Made by a program: the position numbers and the translations under genes
Assembly (NCBI RefSeq): GCF_007655005.1
Contig: NZ_SZVW01000006.1
Location: 310,001-374,000 of the forward strand
DNA: 64,000 nucleotides
Reading direction: 5' to 3'
From: Streptomyces tibetensis
Lineage (GTDB): Bacteria; Actinomycetota; Actinomycetes; Streptomycetales; Streptomycetaceae
The notes under the pieces: model-generated
Databases searched by the model: none
The model's input: the letters and a program-made list of their open reading frames with translations, nothing else
What the model was told of the DNA's origin: nothing
Shown here: in pieces, positions 41,626-52,540 of the stretch
How positions within the stretch are numbered: the first letter of the stretch is position 1
Layout of the letters: each line of letters begins with the position of its first letter

Positions 41626-41626
<1 letters not shown>
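40403..41626 (+). CDS. MFS transporter, AraJ-like (DHA1) efflux family
   Basis: 407 residues with 12 predicted helices, starting at LALATATFSVVTTEMLPVGLLTPL, a signature of the AraJ/SotB sugar or drug efflux class, and RRADRRTVL in the loop 2-3 position. It starts at ATG 40403. Divergent from the LysR gene. Its stop overlaps the DUF1203 ATG by one base (TGATG), so the two are coupled. Confidence 0.92.
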
Positions 41627-43172
<1,546 letters not shown>

Positions 43173-43403
43173 TCACGTACTCGTTGCTTGGCCGAGGCTT
43201 TTCCATCATGCGGCCGACCACGGCCCGCCTGTCCACTTCTTTCCCCGGTCTGCCCGGAGAGTGGGACGGCTCGTCCCGCTCCATGGTTGCGGACCTGCGG
43301 TGTCGACCCCGCTGAGCTGGAGGAATTCGTCCGGCAGGGGTCGTGCGCCGCAAGCTCGCCTGCCCATGCCGGTCCCGGCCACACGGAAGTGTGATGTACG
43401 CCT

Positions 43404-43429
43404 CGGCCGACCGCGACCGCGGTCGGCCG
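43404..43429. terminator. Hairpin in the asd/sigma intergenic region
   Basis: Perfect 11-bp stem CGGCCGACCGC with GCGGTCGGCCG around the loop GACC. It is not at the end of any annotated gene, so it may terminate an unannotated transcript or attenuate upstream readthrough. Confidence 0.5.
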
Positions 43430-43468
43430 GATCCGGGCGGAGCGCTGCGGATCCAGGCGGAGCGCTGC
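43429..43468. repeat. Two tandem 20-bp repeats after the hairpin
   Basis: Copies 43429-43448 and 43449-43468 differ at one base (GGATCCGGGCGGAGCGCTGC), and a third partial copy starts at 43469. Same 20-bp period as the array at 2907-2966, but unrelated sequence. Confidence 0.7.
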
Positions 43469-43569
43469 GGATGCCGCCGGACCAGGATGGAATCCGCGGG
43501 ACCGCGCCAGAACCAGCCGGACCGCGACGGACCCGCCGGACCGTGATGGAACCCGGCCGAAAGACCACC

Positions 43570-43597
43570 GAACGTTCCGGGCCGTCCCGGCGTCGTA
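43570..43597 (+). promoter_or_regulatory. Candidate ECF-sigma-dependent promoter of the sigma gene
   Basis: GAAC, then 17 nt, then CGTCGTA, matching the GGAAC-N16/17-CGTC layout of sigma-E-type promoters in Streptomyces. It ends 27 nt before the sigma gene start, a fitting distance for an autoregulated ECF gene. Confidence 0.55.
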
Positions 43598-43624
43598 GGA
43601 GAAACACGGCTAGGGGGGTGGCTT

Positions 43625-44200
43625 GTGCTGTTGCGCGGGAGGGCCCGGCGCGCCAGGGAGGCGCACGCCGGGTCCGGCGATGTTCCGCTGAGACAGGGCG
43701 ATCGCCGGAGGGAGACCGATCCGCTGGATGCGGCACAGGAGCGCCGGGTGCGGGCGGTGCTCGCGCTCGGCGGTGTGCCGCAGGCGGACCTGCCGGACGG
43801 GGTACAGCAGGTCCGCCTGCGGCTGCTGGAGCGGGCCGCGAGCGGCCGGGAGGCGCCGCGGGACGTCTCGGCGTGGGCGGCGGTCGTCGCCTCCAACCTC
43901 GCGATGGACTGGCACCGGGCCAAACGGCGCCAGGAGCGGCTCGGGGAGCGGCTGGCCGCCCTGCGCCAGACGGAGCATCCTTCCGGCGAGGACAGCAGCG
44001 TGCTGTCCGTTGCCGTCGCCCAGGGCCTGGACGAGCTGCCCGACGCCCAGCGGCAGGTCGTCGTCCTGCGTTTCTACGCCGACCTGCCGGTCCGGTCCAT
44101 CGCCGAGCAGCTCGGCATCCCGGAGGGCACGGTCAAGAGCCGGCTGCACACGGCGGTACGGGCCCTGCGCGCCCGCCTGCACGAGGACGAGGTGGTGTGA
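43625..44200 (+). CDS. ECF-type RNA polymerase sigma factor
   Basis: 191 residues. Region 2 is seen as LPDGVQQVRLRLLERA and SAWAAVVASNLAMDWHRAKRRQERL (-10 recognition and DNA melting); region 4 as LDELPDAQRQVVVLRFYADLPVRSIAEQLGIPEGTVKSRLHTAVRALRARL (-35 recognition). The N-terminal 30 residues are basic and atypical. It starts at GTG 43625 behind AGGGGGG. The downstream membrane protein starts 1 nt after the stop and is its likely regulator. Confidence 0.92.
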   Translation: MLLRGRARRAREAHAGSGDVPLRQGDRRRETDPLDAAQERRVRAVLALGGVPQADLPDGVQQVRLRLLERAASGREAPRDVSAWAAVVASNLAMDWHRAKRRQERLGERLAALRQTEHPSGEDSSVLSVAVAQGLDELPDAQRQVVVLRFYADLPVRSIAEQLGIPEGTVKSRLHTAVRALRARLHEDEVV

Positions 44201-44201
44201 C

Positions 44202-44963
44202 GTGACCGCCCAAAAGGACCAGGCCGGGCGCGACGGGGCCGATGCGCTGATGGCGGCGATCACCGGCGAGGCGCCACCGCACGAGGCCCGCACGAGCGAG
44301 GCCTTCATGGCCGAGTACCGGGCCGCGACCGCCGACGTGGGGTTGCTGCGCGAGCAGCTGGGCCTCATCGGGCACGCCCTCGCCGAGCCCCCGGAGGTAC
44401 CCGGATCCGAGACCGGCGGCGGCGCCTCCGTGACACCGCTGTCGGCGCGCCGTAGGCGGCCCGAGCCCCTGGTCGTGGCCCTGAAGGGGCTCGTCGCGGC
44501 GGTCGGGGCCAGTCTCGTGATCGGCATGGGCTGGCTCGTCGTCCAGAGCGGCGACATGGGCGCCGGGAGCGACCAAGGCGGGTCGACCGCCGCCGACAGC
44601 TCCGCCGGGCGGCCGCACACCGAAGCGGACGCCAAGCTCGGCAACACCGGGTACCTCGCCTGTGCCCGGATCGTCGTCGAGGGCACCGTCGCCGAGGTCG
44701 AGACCGTTCCCGGTAGCGGCCAGGACCGGATCACCCTGGACGTGACGCGCTACTACAAGCCCGACAAGGGCCGGGCGCAGATCACCTTCCCCATGGAGAC
44801 CGGCGCCGTGCCCTCGCTCCGAGCCGGTGACCACATGCTCGTCGGTGTCTCCGGCGACCAGGCCCACCCGGACATGTGGGCGACGGGGGAGAAGGAGATC
44901 GCCCGCGAACGGGCGTGGATCACCGACGCGCTGCCCGCCTCGCGCGCCATCCCGTGCCCGTGA
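44202..44963 (+). CDS. Single-pass membrane protein, candidate anti-sigma factor
   Basis: 253 residues. A cytoplasmic N-terminus of about 85 residues, acidic and helical, is followed by one transmembrane helix (LVAAVGASLVIGMGWLVV) and an extracytoplasmic domain of about 135 residues containing two Cys (YLACARI and the C-terminal IPCP), which could form a disulfide. The zinc anti-sigma motif HxxxCxxC is absent, so it is either a non-zinc anti-sigma factor or another partner. It starts at GTG 44202, immediately after the sigma stop, which argues strongly for a functional pair. Confidence 0.8.
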   Translation: MTAQKDQAGRDGADALMAAITGEAPPHEARTSEAFMAEYRAATADVGLLREQLGLIGHALAEPPEVPGSETGGGASVTPLSARRRRPEPLVVALKGLVAAVGASLVIGMGWLVVQSGDMGAGSDQGGSTAADSSAGRPHTEADAKLGNTGYLACARIVVEGTVAEVETVPGSGQDRITLDVTRYYKPDKGRAQITFPMETGAVPSLRAGDHMLVGVSGDQAHPDMWATGEKEIARERAWITDALPASRAIPCP

Positions 44964-44975
44964 GGAACAGCGAGA

Positions 44976-45005
44976 GGGGCGGGCGCCCGTACGGACGCCC
45001 GCCCC
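44976..45005. terminator. Bidirectional terminator between membrane protein and subtilase genes
   Basis: 10-bp stem GGGGCGGGCG with CGCCCGCCCC around a 10-nt loop containing CGTACG. It lies 12 nt after the plus-strand stop and 18 nt after the subtilase stop on the other strand. Confidence 0.8.
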
Positions 45006-45023
45006 ACCGATGCCGCGATGCCG

Positions 45024-48000
45024 CTACGGCAGGACCTTCTCGATCTTCACGCTGCCCAGGCCCGCGACCGTGCCGCGCGCGTTGACCAGCTGGACCTGGC
45101 CGAAGAACTCACGCCCCTCGGGAGCGGCCGCCGCGGCGGTGACGCTGCCCGAGACCGTCGCGGAGTCGCCCGTGCCGAGCTTCACCGGAGCCGACCCGTC
45201 GACGGTGACGCTGCCGAGGGAGGGGGAGAAGAACACGTCCTGGTAGTCGTACTCCGTGGTGCCGGCCGGCACCGAGTAGCCGACGACCTCGATCGAGTAC
45301 GTCCCGGCGGCCGGGGCGGGGAGGGAGACCGACTCCTCCGAGTCGCCGTCGGCGGAGCTGCCGACCTTCGTGCCCGACGCGTCGTACACGGCGAGGTCCA
45401 GGTCCGCGGCGTTGTCCGAGACACCGCCGATGGCGACGTCCAGCGACTTGGCGCCCGCGGGCACCTCGACCGTCGTGGTCTGCGTCTCGCCCTGCTTGAT
45501 CGAGGGGCGGGCCACCTTGGCCGAGCCGAGCGGGCCGCCCACCAGCTTGCCGTCGAGCGCGGCGAAGCCGTTCGTCACCTTCCAGGAGGCGGCGGCCGGG
45601 GTGCCGACCTTCGCCTCGGGCACGGTCACGGTCTCCGGGTCGAAGGCCGCGCCGAGCACGGCGACGTCCAGCTTGTACGGGTTGTCCAGCAGCGGCGACG
45701 TACGGCGCGACTCGACCTCGATCTCCCAGACGCCGGCCTGCGGGTCGGCGTAGGAACGCACGTCCGGGCGGCAGGTGTTGGCCGGGTTGTCGTAGTTCGG
45801 GTAGCAGTTGATCGTCGACGACGGGTCCGACGGCACGCCGTGCGGGTGGATGGAGATGAACCGGGTCTGGCTCTTGTCCTTCAGCCCGCTCATCGCGACC
45901 TCGAGGGCCTTGGCGCCCTCGGGGACGGTGACGAAGTAGTGCTGGGTGCTGTTGCGCTGCACCGAGTCCGACGCGGAGAAGGTGTACTTCAGCGGCGCGG
46001 AGACCACGACCGTGCTGAGGACCTGCTCGTCGATGCCCTCGGTCTTCGGGTCGTCGACCTCCAGGATCGCGCTCTTGAGGCCGGCGGACTTCGGCGCGGC
46101 CTGGACCTTGACGGTCACCGGCTGGTTCAGCGGCAGCTTCACCTCGTCGGAGCCGACGATGCGGAACGTGCCGCCCGCGTTGTTCTCGAGGTGCAGCTCG
46201 TGCCGGATCGCCTTGTCGGCGCCGGACGTACGGGTCAGGGTGATCTCGTACGTCTTCTTCTGACCGGCCTTCAGGCCGCCTTCACGGTCGTAGAGGCCCG
46301 TGCCGAAGCCCGGGGTCTTCAGGAACTGGTCGATCGCGGTGTCGACCGGCGCCTTGACCGAGTAGGTGTGCGCGGTGGCGTCGTCGCGGATCGCGTCCCA
46401 GGCGTCGGGGATGTTCATCAGGCCCACGCCCTCCTCGTACGCCTGCACACCCTTGATGTGGTCGGCGGTGGAGGTGAGGGCTGTGCGCAGGGTCGCCGGC
46501 GTGAGGTCGATCTTCTTCTGCTTGGCGGCCGACACCAGCAGCGCCGCGGCGCCCGTGGCCTGCGGGGAGGCCATCGAGGTGCCCTGGAGCATCGAGTAGC
46601 CGGCCGGCAGGGTGTAGCCCGCCTCGGCGACCGGGGAGCCCGGCAGCCAGGTCTGCGTGGTGTTGATCGCGGCGCCCGGGGCGACCAGGGTCGGCGTGAA
46701 GCCGCCGTCCTCACGCGGGCCGCGCGAGGAGAACGGCATCATCGCGTACTTCTTCTCCACGACCGAGCCGTAGTTGGCGGCCCAGGTCTCCTTGGAGACG
46801 GACGCGCCCACCGAGATGACCTTGTCGGCCAGGGCCGGGTCGCCGATGGTGTTGGCGCCGGGGCCGGAGTTGCCCGCGGAGATCACCAGCTGGACGCCGT
46901 AGTCGTCGATGAGACGCGTGTACAGCTCGGCGCGCGCGTTGTTGCCGTCGTTCAGCGCCGGCAGGCCGCCGATGGACATGTTGACGATGTCGACACCGCG
47001 CTTGGTGACGAGGTCGATCATGCCCTCGGTGAGCGCCACGTTGGTGCAGCCGCCGGACCAGGTGCAGGCGCGCGAGGAGACCAGCTTGGCGCCCGGAGCG
47101 GCGCCGTTCATCCTGCCGCCGAACAGGCCATTGGCGGCGGTGATGCCGGCGACGTGCGTGCCGTGCTCGGACTCGATGACGCCGATGTTGACGAAGTCGG
47201 ACTTCTTCCCGGCCCAGGAGCCGCCCAGCGGGTCCATCGGGACGTCCTTGCGGATCTCCACGACGAACGGCTGCCGCTCGGCGATGTCGGTCTTCGGGTC
47301 GTCGGTGCCGAAGTACCCGACCTGCTGGCCGTCCTTGTACGGCTTCATCGGCGCGTCGTCGGCGAAGTCGTTGTTGTTGTTCAGGTCGACCCGGACCGTG
47401 CCGGCCTTGGCGTCGTACAGCACGCCCCAGGCATCGGTGGTGTCGCCGTCGCGGTTGGCGTCGCCCTTGGCGTCGCCGCCGGCGGTGTACGACTCCTTGA
47501 AGAGGCTGACGGCGTAGGAGCCCGCCGGTGCCTTGTACGACTGGCCCTGGTAGGTGAAGGCCGGGCCGGACACGGCCGTGACCATCGGGCGCCAGGTGTT
47601 GTCATTGTCGATGATCGGGTCGGTCGCCGTCACCCAGTCGACGATCTTCCGCTCACCGGTCGTCGTCTTCTGCAGCGCCGGGTGGCCGAGGTCCACGCCG
47701 GAGTCCAGGATGCCGATGGTGACACCGCGTCCGTCGGCCTTCGGGTGGTCCTCGACGAAGTCGACCGCGCCCGTCTCGAACGACGGGTTGTACGGGTTCT
47801 CGGCCGGGGTCTTCTTCCCCGGTGCCGGGTAGGTGCCCTTCGCGGCCTTGGCGCCCTCGGCGGTGTCCGCGCTCGGCGTCGGGTCGTCCAGCGGGATCTC
47901 CTCGCGCAGGTCGATGCCGTGCACGGAGGACAGCTTCGCGGCGGCGGCGATCGCCGAGTCCGCCTTGGCCGTCGGGACGGTGGCCCGGACGTAGCCCAGC

Positions 48001-48335
48001 TTGTCGTCGGCCCGGCCCACCGAGCCGCCCTTGACCGCGTCCAGCTGCCCGGCGACCTGCTCGGTCTTCCCGGGCGCGGTGGCGATCATCATCGTGACGG
48101 TCTTGTCACCGTCGGCCTTGGCCTCCGCGAGCAGATCGGCGTCGTCCGAACCGAGCTTGGCGTGCGCGGACTTGACGCCTTGGTCGGCCGGGGCGTCCGC
48201 GCCCGGCCCGTCGGCGGAGAAGGCCATCGGGATCGGCCCGGCCGCGGAGAGCGCGGCGACGAGACCGGCGGCCACGGCGATGCGTGCCACACGTCTCGGG
48301 CCCGATATCTGATCGCGCGGGGTGGGAAGGGTCAT
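45024..48335 (-). CDS. Large secreted subtilisin-like serine protease (S8)
   Basis: 1103 residues. Sec signal peptide (VARIAVAAGLVAALSAAGPIPMAFSA), a pro-region to about residue 180, then the catalytic domain with Asp in GILDSGVDLGHPAL (about 211), His in SEHGTHVAGITAANG (about 391) and Ser in GTSMASPQATGAAALL (about 585). About 150 residues are inserted between Asp and His. The C-terminal 500 residues are beta-rich modules (pre-peptidase C-terminal-like). It starts at ATG 48335 behind AAGGG; the frame continues upstream to 48473 without a better start. Likely degrades extracellular protein. Confidence 0.93.
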   Translation of the reverse strand: MTLPTPRDQISGPRRVARIAVAAGLVAALSAAGPIPMAFSADGPGADAPADQGVKSAHAKLGSDDADLLAEAKADGDKTVTMMIATAPGKTEQVAGQLDAVKGGSVGRADDKLGYVRATVPTAKADSAIAAAAKLSSVHGIDLREEIPLDDPTPSADTAEGAKAAKGTYPAPGKKTPAENPYNPSFETGAVDFVEDHPKADGRGVTIGILDSGVDLGHPALQKTTTGERKIVDWVTATDPIIDNDNTWRPMVTAVSGPAFTYQGQSYKAPAGSYAVSLFKESYTAGGDAKGDANRDGDTTDAWGVLYDAKAGTVRVDLNNNNDFADDAPMKPYKDGQQVGYFGTDDPKTDIAERQPFVVEIRKDVPMDPLGGSWAGKKSDFVNIGVIESEHGTHVAGITAANGLFGGRMNGAAPGAKLVSSRACTWSGGCTNVALTEGMIDLVTKRGVDIVNMSIGGLPALNDGNNARAELYTRLIDDYGVQLVISAGNSGPGANTIGDPALADKVISVGASVSKETWAANYGSVVEKKYAMMPFSSRGPREDGGFTPTLVAPGAAINTTQTWLPGSPVAEAGYTLPAGYSMLQGTSMASPQATGAAALLVSAAKQKKIDLTPATLRTALTSTADHIKGVQAYEEGVGLMNIPDAWDAIRDDATAHTYSVKAPVDTAIDQFLKTPGFGTGLYDREGGLKAGQKKTYEITLTRTSGADKAIRHELHLENNAGGTFRIVGSDEVKLPLNQPVTVKVQAAPKSAGLKSAILEVDDPKTEGIDEQVLSTVVVSAPLKYTFSASDSVQRNSTQHYFVTVPEGAKALEVAMSGLKDKSQTRFISIHPHGVPSDPSSTINCYPNYDNPANTCRPDVRSYADPQAGVWEIEVESRRTSPLLDNPYKLDVAVLGAAFDPETVTVPEAKVGTPAAASWKVTNGFAALDGKLVGGPLGSAKVARPSIKQGETQTTTVEVPAGAKSLDVAIGGVSDNAADLDLAVYDASGTKVGSSADGDSEESVSLPAPAAGTYSIEVVGYSVPAGTTEYDYQDVFFSPSLGSVTVDGSAPVKLGTGDSATVSGSVTAAAAAPEGREFFGQVQLVNARGTVAGLGSVKIEKVLP

Positions 48336-48559
48336 CGGCATCCCTTGTAGGTAAAGGAACGAGCGGGAAACGACCGGGGTCGATCGGCCCTGGTCGCGCA
48401 GGGTCCGAACGGCAGGCCCGGACGATCGCACAGCTTTACGCAAGGTGAAGTCCTTTGGGGAGGGTTGACCCAAACGAAATGGATGTATGGGGAAAACCCG
48501 CGATGCGATTTGTGGACATCAGTCCTGAAGGTGGCGAAGAAATCGGTTAACGTCCCGGA

Positions 48560-49018
48560 GTGCGACAGAAGTTGAGGGTGGCGGCCTACGCCATATGCGT
48601 CCGGGACGGACAGATCCTCCTCGCCCGCTCGCCCGCCTGGGACGGCACGCTCGAGTGGGTCGTGCCGGGCGGTGGCATGGAGCACGGCGAGGATCCCTAC
48701 GACACCGTCCGGCGGGAGGTGGAGGAGGAGACCGGGTACCGCATCGAGGTGACCGGGCTGCTCGGCGTTAACTCCTCGCACCACGTCTTCCGCAACGGCT
48801 TCGGACCCCCCGTCGACCATCACGGCGTCCGGCTCGTCTACGAGGGCCGGATCATCGGCGGCGAACTGCGCAACGAGGTGAACGGCTCCACCGACCTCGC
48901 CGCCTGGCACGACCTGGACGCGGTCCCCGGGCTGGTGCGGATCTCGATGGTCGACATCGCGCTGCGGATGTGGCGCGAACGCCCGGCCACCGGACGGCTG
49001 GCCGACGCCCTGGAGTAG
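48560..49018 (+). CDS. NUDIX hydrolase
   Basis: 152 residues. The Nudix box is present: GGGMEHGEDPYDTVRREVEEETGY (about residues 38-61; key residues G, E, REVEEE and G), which binds metal and hydrolyses nucleoside diphosphate-type substrates. It starts at GTG 48560; the CGGAG before it overlaps the start, so translation may begin from a leaderless or short-leader mRNA. Divergent from the subtilase gene. Substrate unknown. Confidence 0.92.
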   Translation: MRQKLRVAAYAICVRDGQILLARSPAWDGTLEWVVPGGGMEHGEDPYDTVRREVEEETGYRIEVTGLLGVNSSHHVFRNGFGPPVDHHGVRLVYEGRIIGGELRNEVNGSTDLAAWHDLDAVPGLVRISMVDIALRMWRERPATGRLADALE

Positions 49019-49249
49019 GTGCAGTACCCCGGAAGATGAACGCCGCGTGACCGGCTCCGGGACGTATCCGGAGCGGGTGGCGACGCGCAGGGTAGTCCAA
49101 GATCCACGTACGGTGATCGGCGCTGCGCGTTGCCGCCTCGTTTACGCGCAGGTCATTCCCGCTGCCAACGATCCAGTACGAGCGGGGTGTTCACGTCGTG
49201 AAGGCCCCGCGACCACTGCCGACGCGTTCGCACTCGGGGAGAGAAGCGC

Positions 49250-51007
49250 ATGTCGCGCACACGCTCAGCCGCCGGCTCCGGCCAGAACATCCACCGTCGT
49301 TCCGTCCTCGCCGCCACCGGCGCGGTCGCCCTGGCCGGGGGTGTCGGCTACGCGCTGCGGCCCAGTGACAGCCAGGCCGCCACCGCCCAGGAGAGCACCG
49401 CGGCCGTGGCCGCGTCCTCACGCCAGGCGCCGGCCGCGCCGCTGGCCCCGTACACCAAGGGCACCACCGTGGCGTCCGTCGCCGCCCCGCGCGGCGGCTC
49501 CGGCTACCGGCGCCTGGGCGACGGAGCCGGCTGGCAGCGGGTCGTCCGCTCCGACCTGGCCGCGCCCAAGCCCGGCCGCGCCGGGCGCCGTACCGCGCTC
49601 GCCGCGTTCGTGCAGCTCACCGACCTGCACATCATCGACGCCCAGCACCCGCTGCGCCTGGAGTACCTGCGCTCGGCCGACATCCATGCCTGGCGGCCGC
49701 ACGAGGCGCTGACCGTGCAGGGCGCGATCGCGCTCGTCGAGCGGATCAACGCGCTGCGCGGCGCCCCCGTCACCGGAGCCCCGCTGCACTTCGCCATGAC
49801 CACCGGCGACAACACGGACAACAACGCCAAGTCCGAGCTGGACTGGTTCCTGAAGATCATGAGCGGCGGGCGCATCACACCCAACACCGGGGACCCGCGC
49901 CGCTACGAGGGCGTCCAGAACAGCGGCCTCAAGCAGTACTGGCAGCCGGACGCCGCCGTCCGCGACAGCGACAAGCAGGCCGGCTTCCCCCACCTCGACG
50001 GCTTCCTGAAGGCCGCGATCCGCGAGGTGCGCAGCCCCGGCCTCAACCTGCCCTGGTACTCGACCGTGGGCAACCACGACTCCCTGCCGATGGGCTGCTA
50101 CGGCTCGCACGGCGACCCCTACCTCACCGAACTCGCCGTCGGCGGCAAGAAGCTGATGAACGTGTCCGCGGCCGAGGCGCAGCAACTGCAGGCGCAGATC
50201 AAGAAGGCTAGCGACCCCAAGGGCGTCCGCTACCACGACTTCCTGAAGTCCCACGCCCGCTCCATGCGTTCGGTCACCCCCGACGAGCGGCGCGCCCCCT
50301 TCACACCGGCCGAGTACGTCGAGGCGCACCTGGACCCGGCCCACCGCGGCCTCGGCCCTGCCGGACACGGCTACTCCTCCGCCAACCTGGACGCGGGCAC
50401 CCAGTACTACGCCTTCCGCATCTCCGACGACGTGATCGGCATCAGCCTGGACACCACCGACTCCGGCGGCCACTACGAGGGGTCCATCGGCACGGCCCAG
50501 CTGAAGTGGCTCGACAAGACACTGCGGGACAACAAGGACTCCTACGCGGTGATCTTCAGCCATCACACCAGCAAGACGATGACCAACCTCCGCAGCGACC
50601 CGGCGAGGCCCGGCGAGCGCCGCCACGACGGCCAGGAGGTCCTCGCCCTGCTCGGCGGCCACCCCAGGGTGCTCGCCTGGGTGAACGGCCACATCCACAA
50701 GAACGTCATCACCCCGCACGCCCTGGCGAGCGGCGGCTCCTTCTGGGAGATCTCCACGGCCTCCCACGTCGACTTCCCGCAGCTCGCCCGGATCGTCGAG
50801 CTGACCGACAACAAGGACGGCACCATCTCCCTGTTCACGACGCTGGTGGAGTCCTCGGCCCCGCACCGCACGGACTTCTCCGACCTCTCCCAGACCGGCC
50901 TCGCGGCGCTCTACCGCGAGCTGTCCCTCAACGCCCCCGGCGCGAGCACCACCCTCGGAGGCGACCCGGCGGACCGCAATACCGAGCTGGTGCTCAAGAA
51001 AGTCTGA
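49250..51007 (+). CDS. Tat-exported metallophosphoesterase (TIGR03767 type)
   Basis: 585 residues. The N-terminal twin-arginine signal (HRRSVLAATGAVALAGGVGYAL) indicates folded export. Calcineurin-like metal ligands are in order: LTDLHIID (DxH), TGDNTDN (GDN), VGNHDS (GNHD), FSHHTSK and NGHIHK (GHxH). It probably releases phosphate from extracellular esters, but the specificity is unknown. It starts at ATG 49250 and ends 100 nt before the S12 gene. Confidence 0.92.
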   Translation: MSRTRSAAGSGQNIHRRSVLAATGAVALAGGVGYALRPSDSQAATAQESTAAVAASSRQAPAAPLAPYTKGTTVASVAAPRGGSGYRRLGDGAGWQRVVRSDLAAPKPGRAGRRTALAAFVQLTDLHIIDAQHPLRLEYLRSADIHAWRPHEALTVQGAIALVERINALRGAPVTGAPLHFAMTTGDNTDNNAKSELDWFLKIMSGGRITPNTGDPRRYEGVQNSGLKQYWQPDAAVRDSDKQAGFPHLDGFLKAAIREVRSPGLNLPWYSTVGNHDSLPMGCYGSHGDPYLTELAVGGKKLMNVSAAEAQQLQAQIKKASDPKGVRYHDFLKSHARSMRSVTPDERRAPFTPAEYVEAHLDPAHRGLGPAGHGYSSANLDAGTQYYAFRISDDVIGISLDTTDSGGHYEGSIGTAQLKWLDKTLRDNKDSYAVIFSHHTSKTMTNLRSDPARPGERRHDGQEVLALLGGHPRVLAWVNGHIHKNVITPHALASGGSFWEISTASHVDFPQLARIVELTDNKDGTISLFTTLVESSAPHRTDFSDLSQTGLAALYRELSLNAPGASTTLGGDPADRNTELVLKKV

Positions 51008-51107
51008 AAGCCGCTCAACCGCCCGGCGCCGGTCAACCCCCGCCGTAGCCGCCGCGGTCCCCTCTCCCGGCACGACTCGACAGGACGTGACAGGGGGAAA
51101 CGGGGAC

Positions 51108-52259
51108 ATGAACAGACGCGCGCGTACGGCGGCCCTGACGGCGGCGACGGCGGTGGCACTGGCGGCGGCCCTCACGGCTCCGGCGGTGGCGGCGGGCCCG
51201 TCTGCCGCACCCGGCGGCCATGACGGTACCGAGCGGGCCGTCCGGGCGGCGGTGGCCGACGGGGCCCCGGGCGTGACGGTGACGGTACGGCGGGGCCACG
51301 GCACCTGGGCGGCCACGGCCGGGGTCGGCAACCTGAGGACGGGCAAGCCGCGTTCGGCCCGGGACCACTACCGCATCGCCAGCATCACCAAGACGTTCGT
51401 CGCCACGGTCGTCCTCCAACTGGAGGCGGAGGGGCGGCTGTCGCTCGACGACACGGTGGAGAAGTGGCTGCCGGGCGCGGTCCGGGGCAACGGCCACGAC
51501 GGCGGCCGCATCACGATCCGGCAGCTCCTGAACCACACCAGCGGCGTCTTCGACTACCTGGAGGACCCGGGCTTCCAGCAGACCTACATGACCCCGGACG
51601 GCTTCATGAAGCACCGCTTCGACGAGGCGGCTCCCGAGGACATGCTCGCCATCGCGATGAGGAACCGGCCGTACTTCGAGCCCGGCGCGTCGTTCACGTA
51701 CTCCAACACCAACTACCTCCTGGCCGCGCTGGTGATCGAGAAGGCCACCGGCAACGGCTACGGCGACGAGATCGACCGCCGGATCATCGCCCCCCTGCAC
51801 CTGACCTCCACGTCGGTCCCCACCACCCGGGTGACGCTCCCGCGGCCCAGCAGCCGCGCGTACTCCAAGCTGGCCAGGACGGACACGGGCCCGACGTACG
51901 ACGTCACGGAACTGAACGCGCGCCTGGCCTACGGCTCCGGCCAGATGGTCTCCAGCTCGGCCGACCTGAACCGCTTCTACTCGGCCCTGCTGCGCGGCAA
52001 GCTGCTCCCGCCGGAGCAGCTGAAGAAGATGAAGACCACGGTCCCCTCCAGCCGCGAAACCAGCCGCTACGGTCTCGGCCTGGTCGACCGCAAGCTCACT
52101 TGCGGTGTCCATGTCTGGGGCCACGACGGCGGGATCTACGGCTCGAACTCGGACGCGGTGACCACCGGGAACGGCCGGCACTCTCTCGCGGTCAATTTCA
52201 ACGGCGACTGGTCGGGAAGCACGGACGCGATCATCGAGGCGGAGTTCTGCGGCCGCTGA
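51108..52259 (+). CDS. Serine hydrolase of the D-Ala-D-Ala carboxypeptidase/beta-lactamase class C family (S12)
   Basis: 383 residues. Sec signal peptide (AALTAATAVALAAALTAPAVAA), then the S12 fold with the nucleophile in ASITKTF (SxxK, Ser about residue 91), the YSNTNY motif (YxN) and the HDG in GHDGGIYG as third motif (HxG). Streptomyces R61-type enzymes act as DD-carboxypeptidases or esterases. It starts at ATG 51108 with AGGGGGA upstream; a start at 51087 would add seven hydrophilic residues before the signal. Confidence 0.9.
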   Translation: MNRRARTAALTAATAVALAAALTAPAVAAGPSAAPGGHDGTERAVRAAVADGAPGVTVTVRRGHGTWAATAGVGNLRTGKPRSARDHYRIASITKTFVATVVLQLEAEGRLSLDDTVEKWLPGAVRGNGHDGGRITIRQLLNHTSGVFDYLEDPGFQQTYMTPDGFMKHRFDEAAPEDMLAIAMRNRPYFEPGASFTYSNTNYLLAALVIEKATGNGYGDEIDRRIIAPLHLTSTSVPTTRVTLPRPSSRAYSKLARTDTGPTYDVTELNARLAYGSGQMVSSSADLNRFYSALLRGKLLPPEQLKKMKTTVPSSRETSRYGLGLVDRKLTCGVHVWGHDGGIYGSNSDAVTTGNGRHSLAVNFNGDWSGSTDAIIEAEFCGR

Positions 52260-52540
52260 GGAGCTGAGCGGCGTACACGGCGGAGGCGGTCACCGTCCCC
52301 GCCGTGTCGTCCGCGGTGCCGGCAGACCTTGACCCAGCCCGTTCCCGGTGCCGGGGTGAAGCGAGTGGGCGGTGAGCGCCCTGACCGAGCAACGCCGTTC
52401 GGATGTCACTGAGTCGGCGAACTCGGCCCGGCCTGACGCCACGATGTACATCCGGTCTGGATCGGGCAAAGTCCATGGCCATGACACAGTTTGAAGCATC
52501 AAGCTCCTCTTCACATCAGTGACCTATCGATGGAGCTGTG

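Noticed and set aside
45018..48350. 1110-codon plus-strand open frame opposite the subtilase gene
   Set aside because: The minus-strand frame has signal peptide and complete Asp/His/Ser triad; the plus frame is Arg/Val/Gly-rich shadow.
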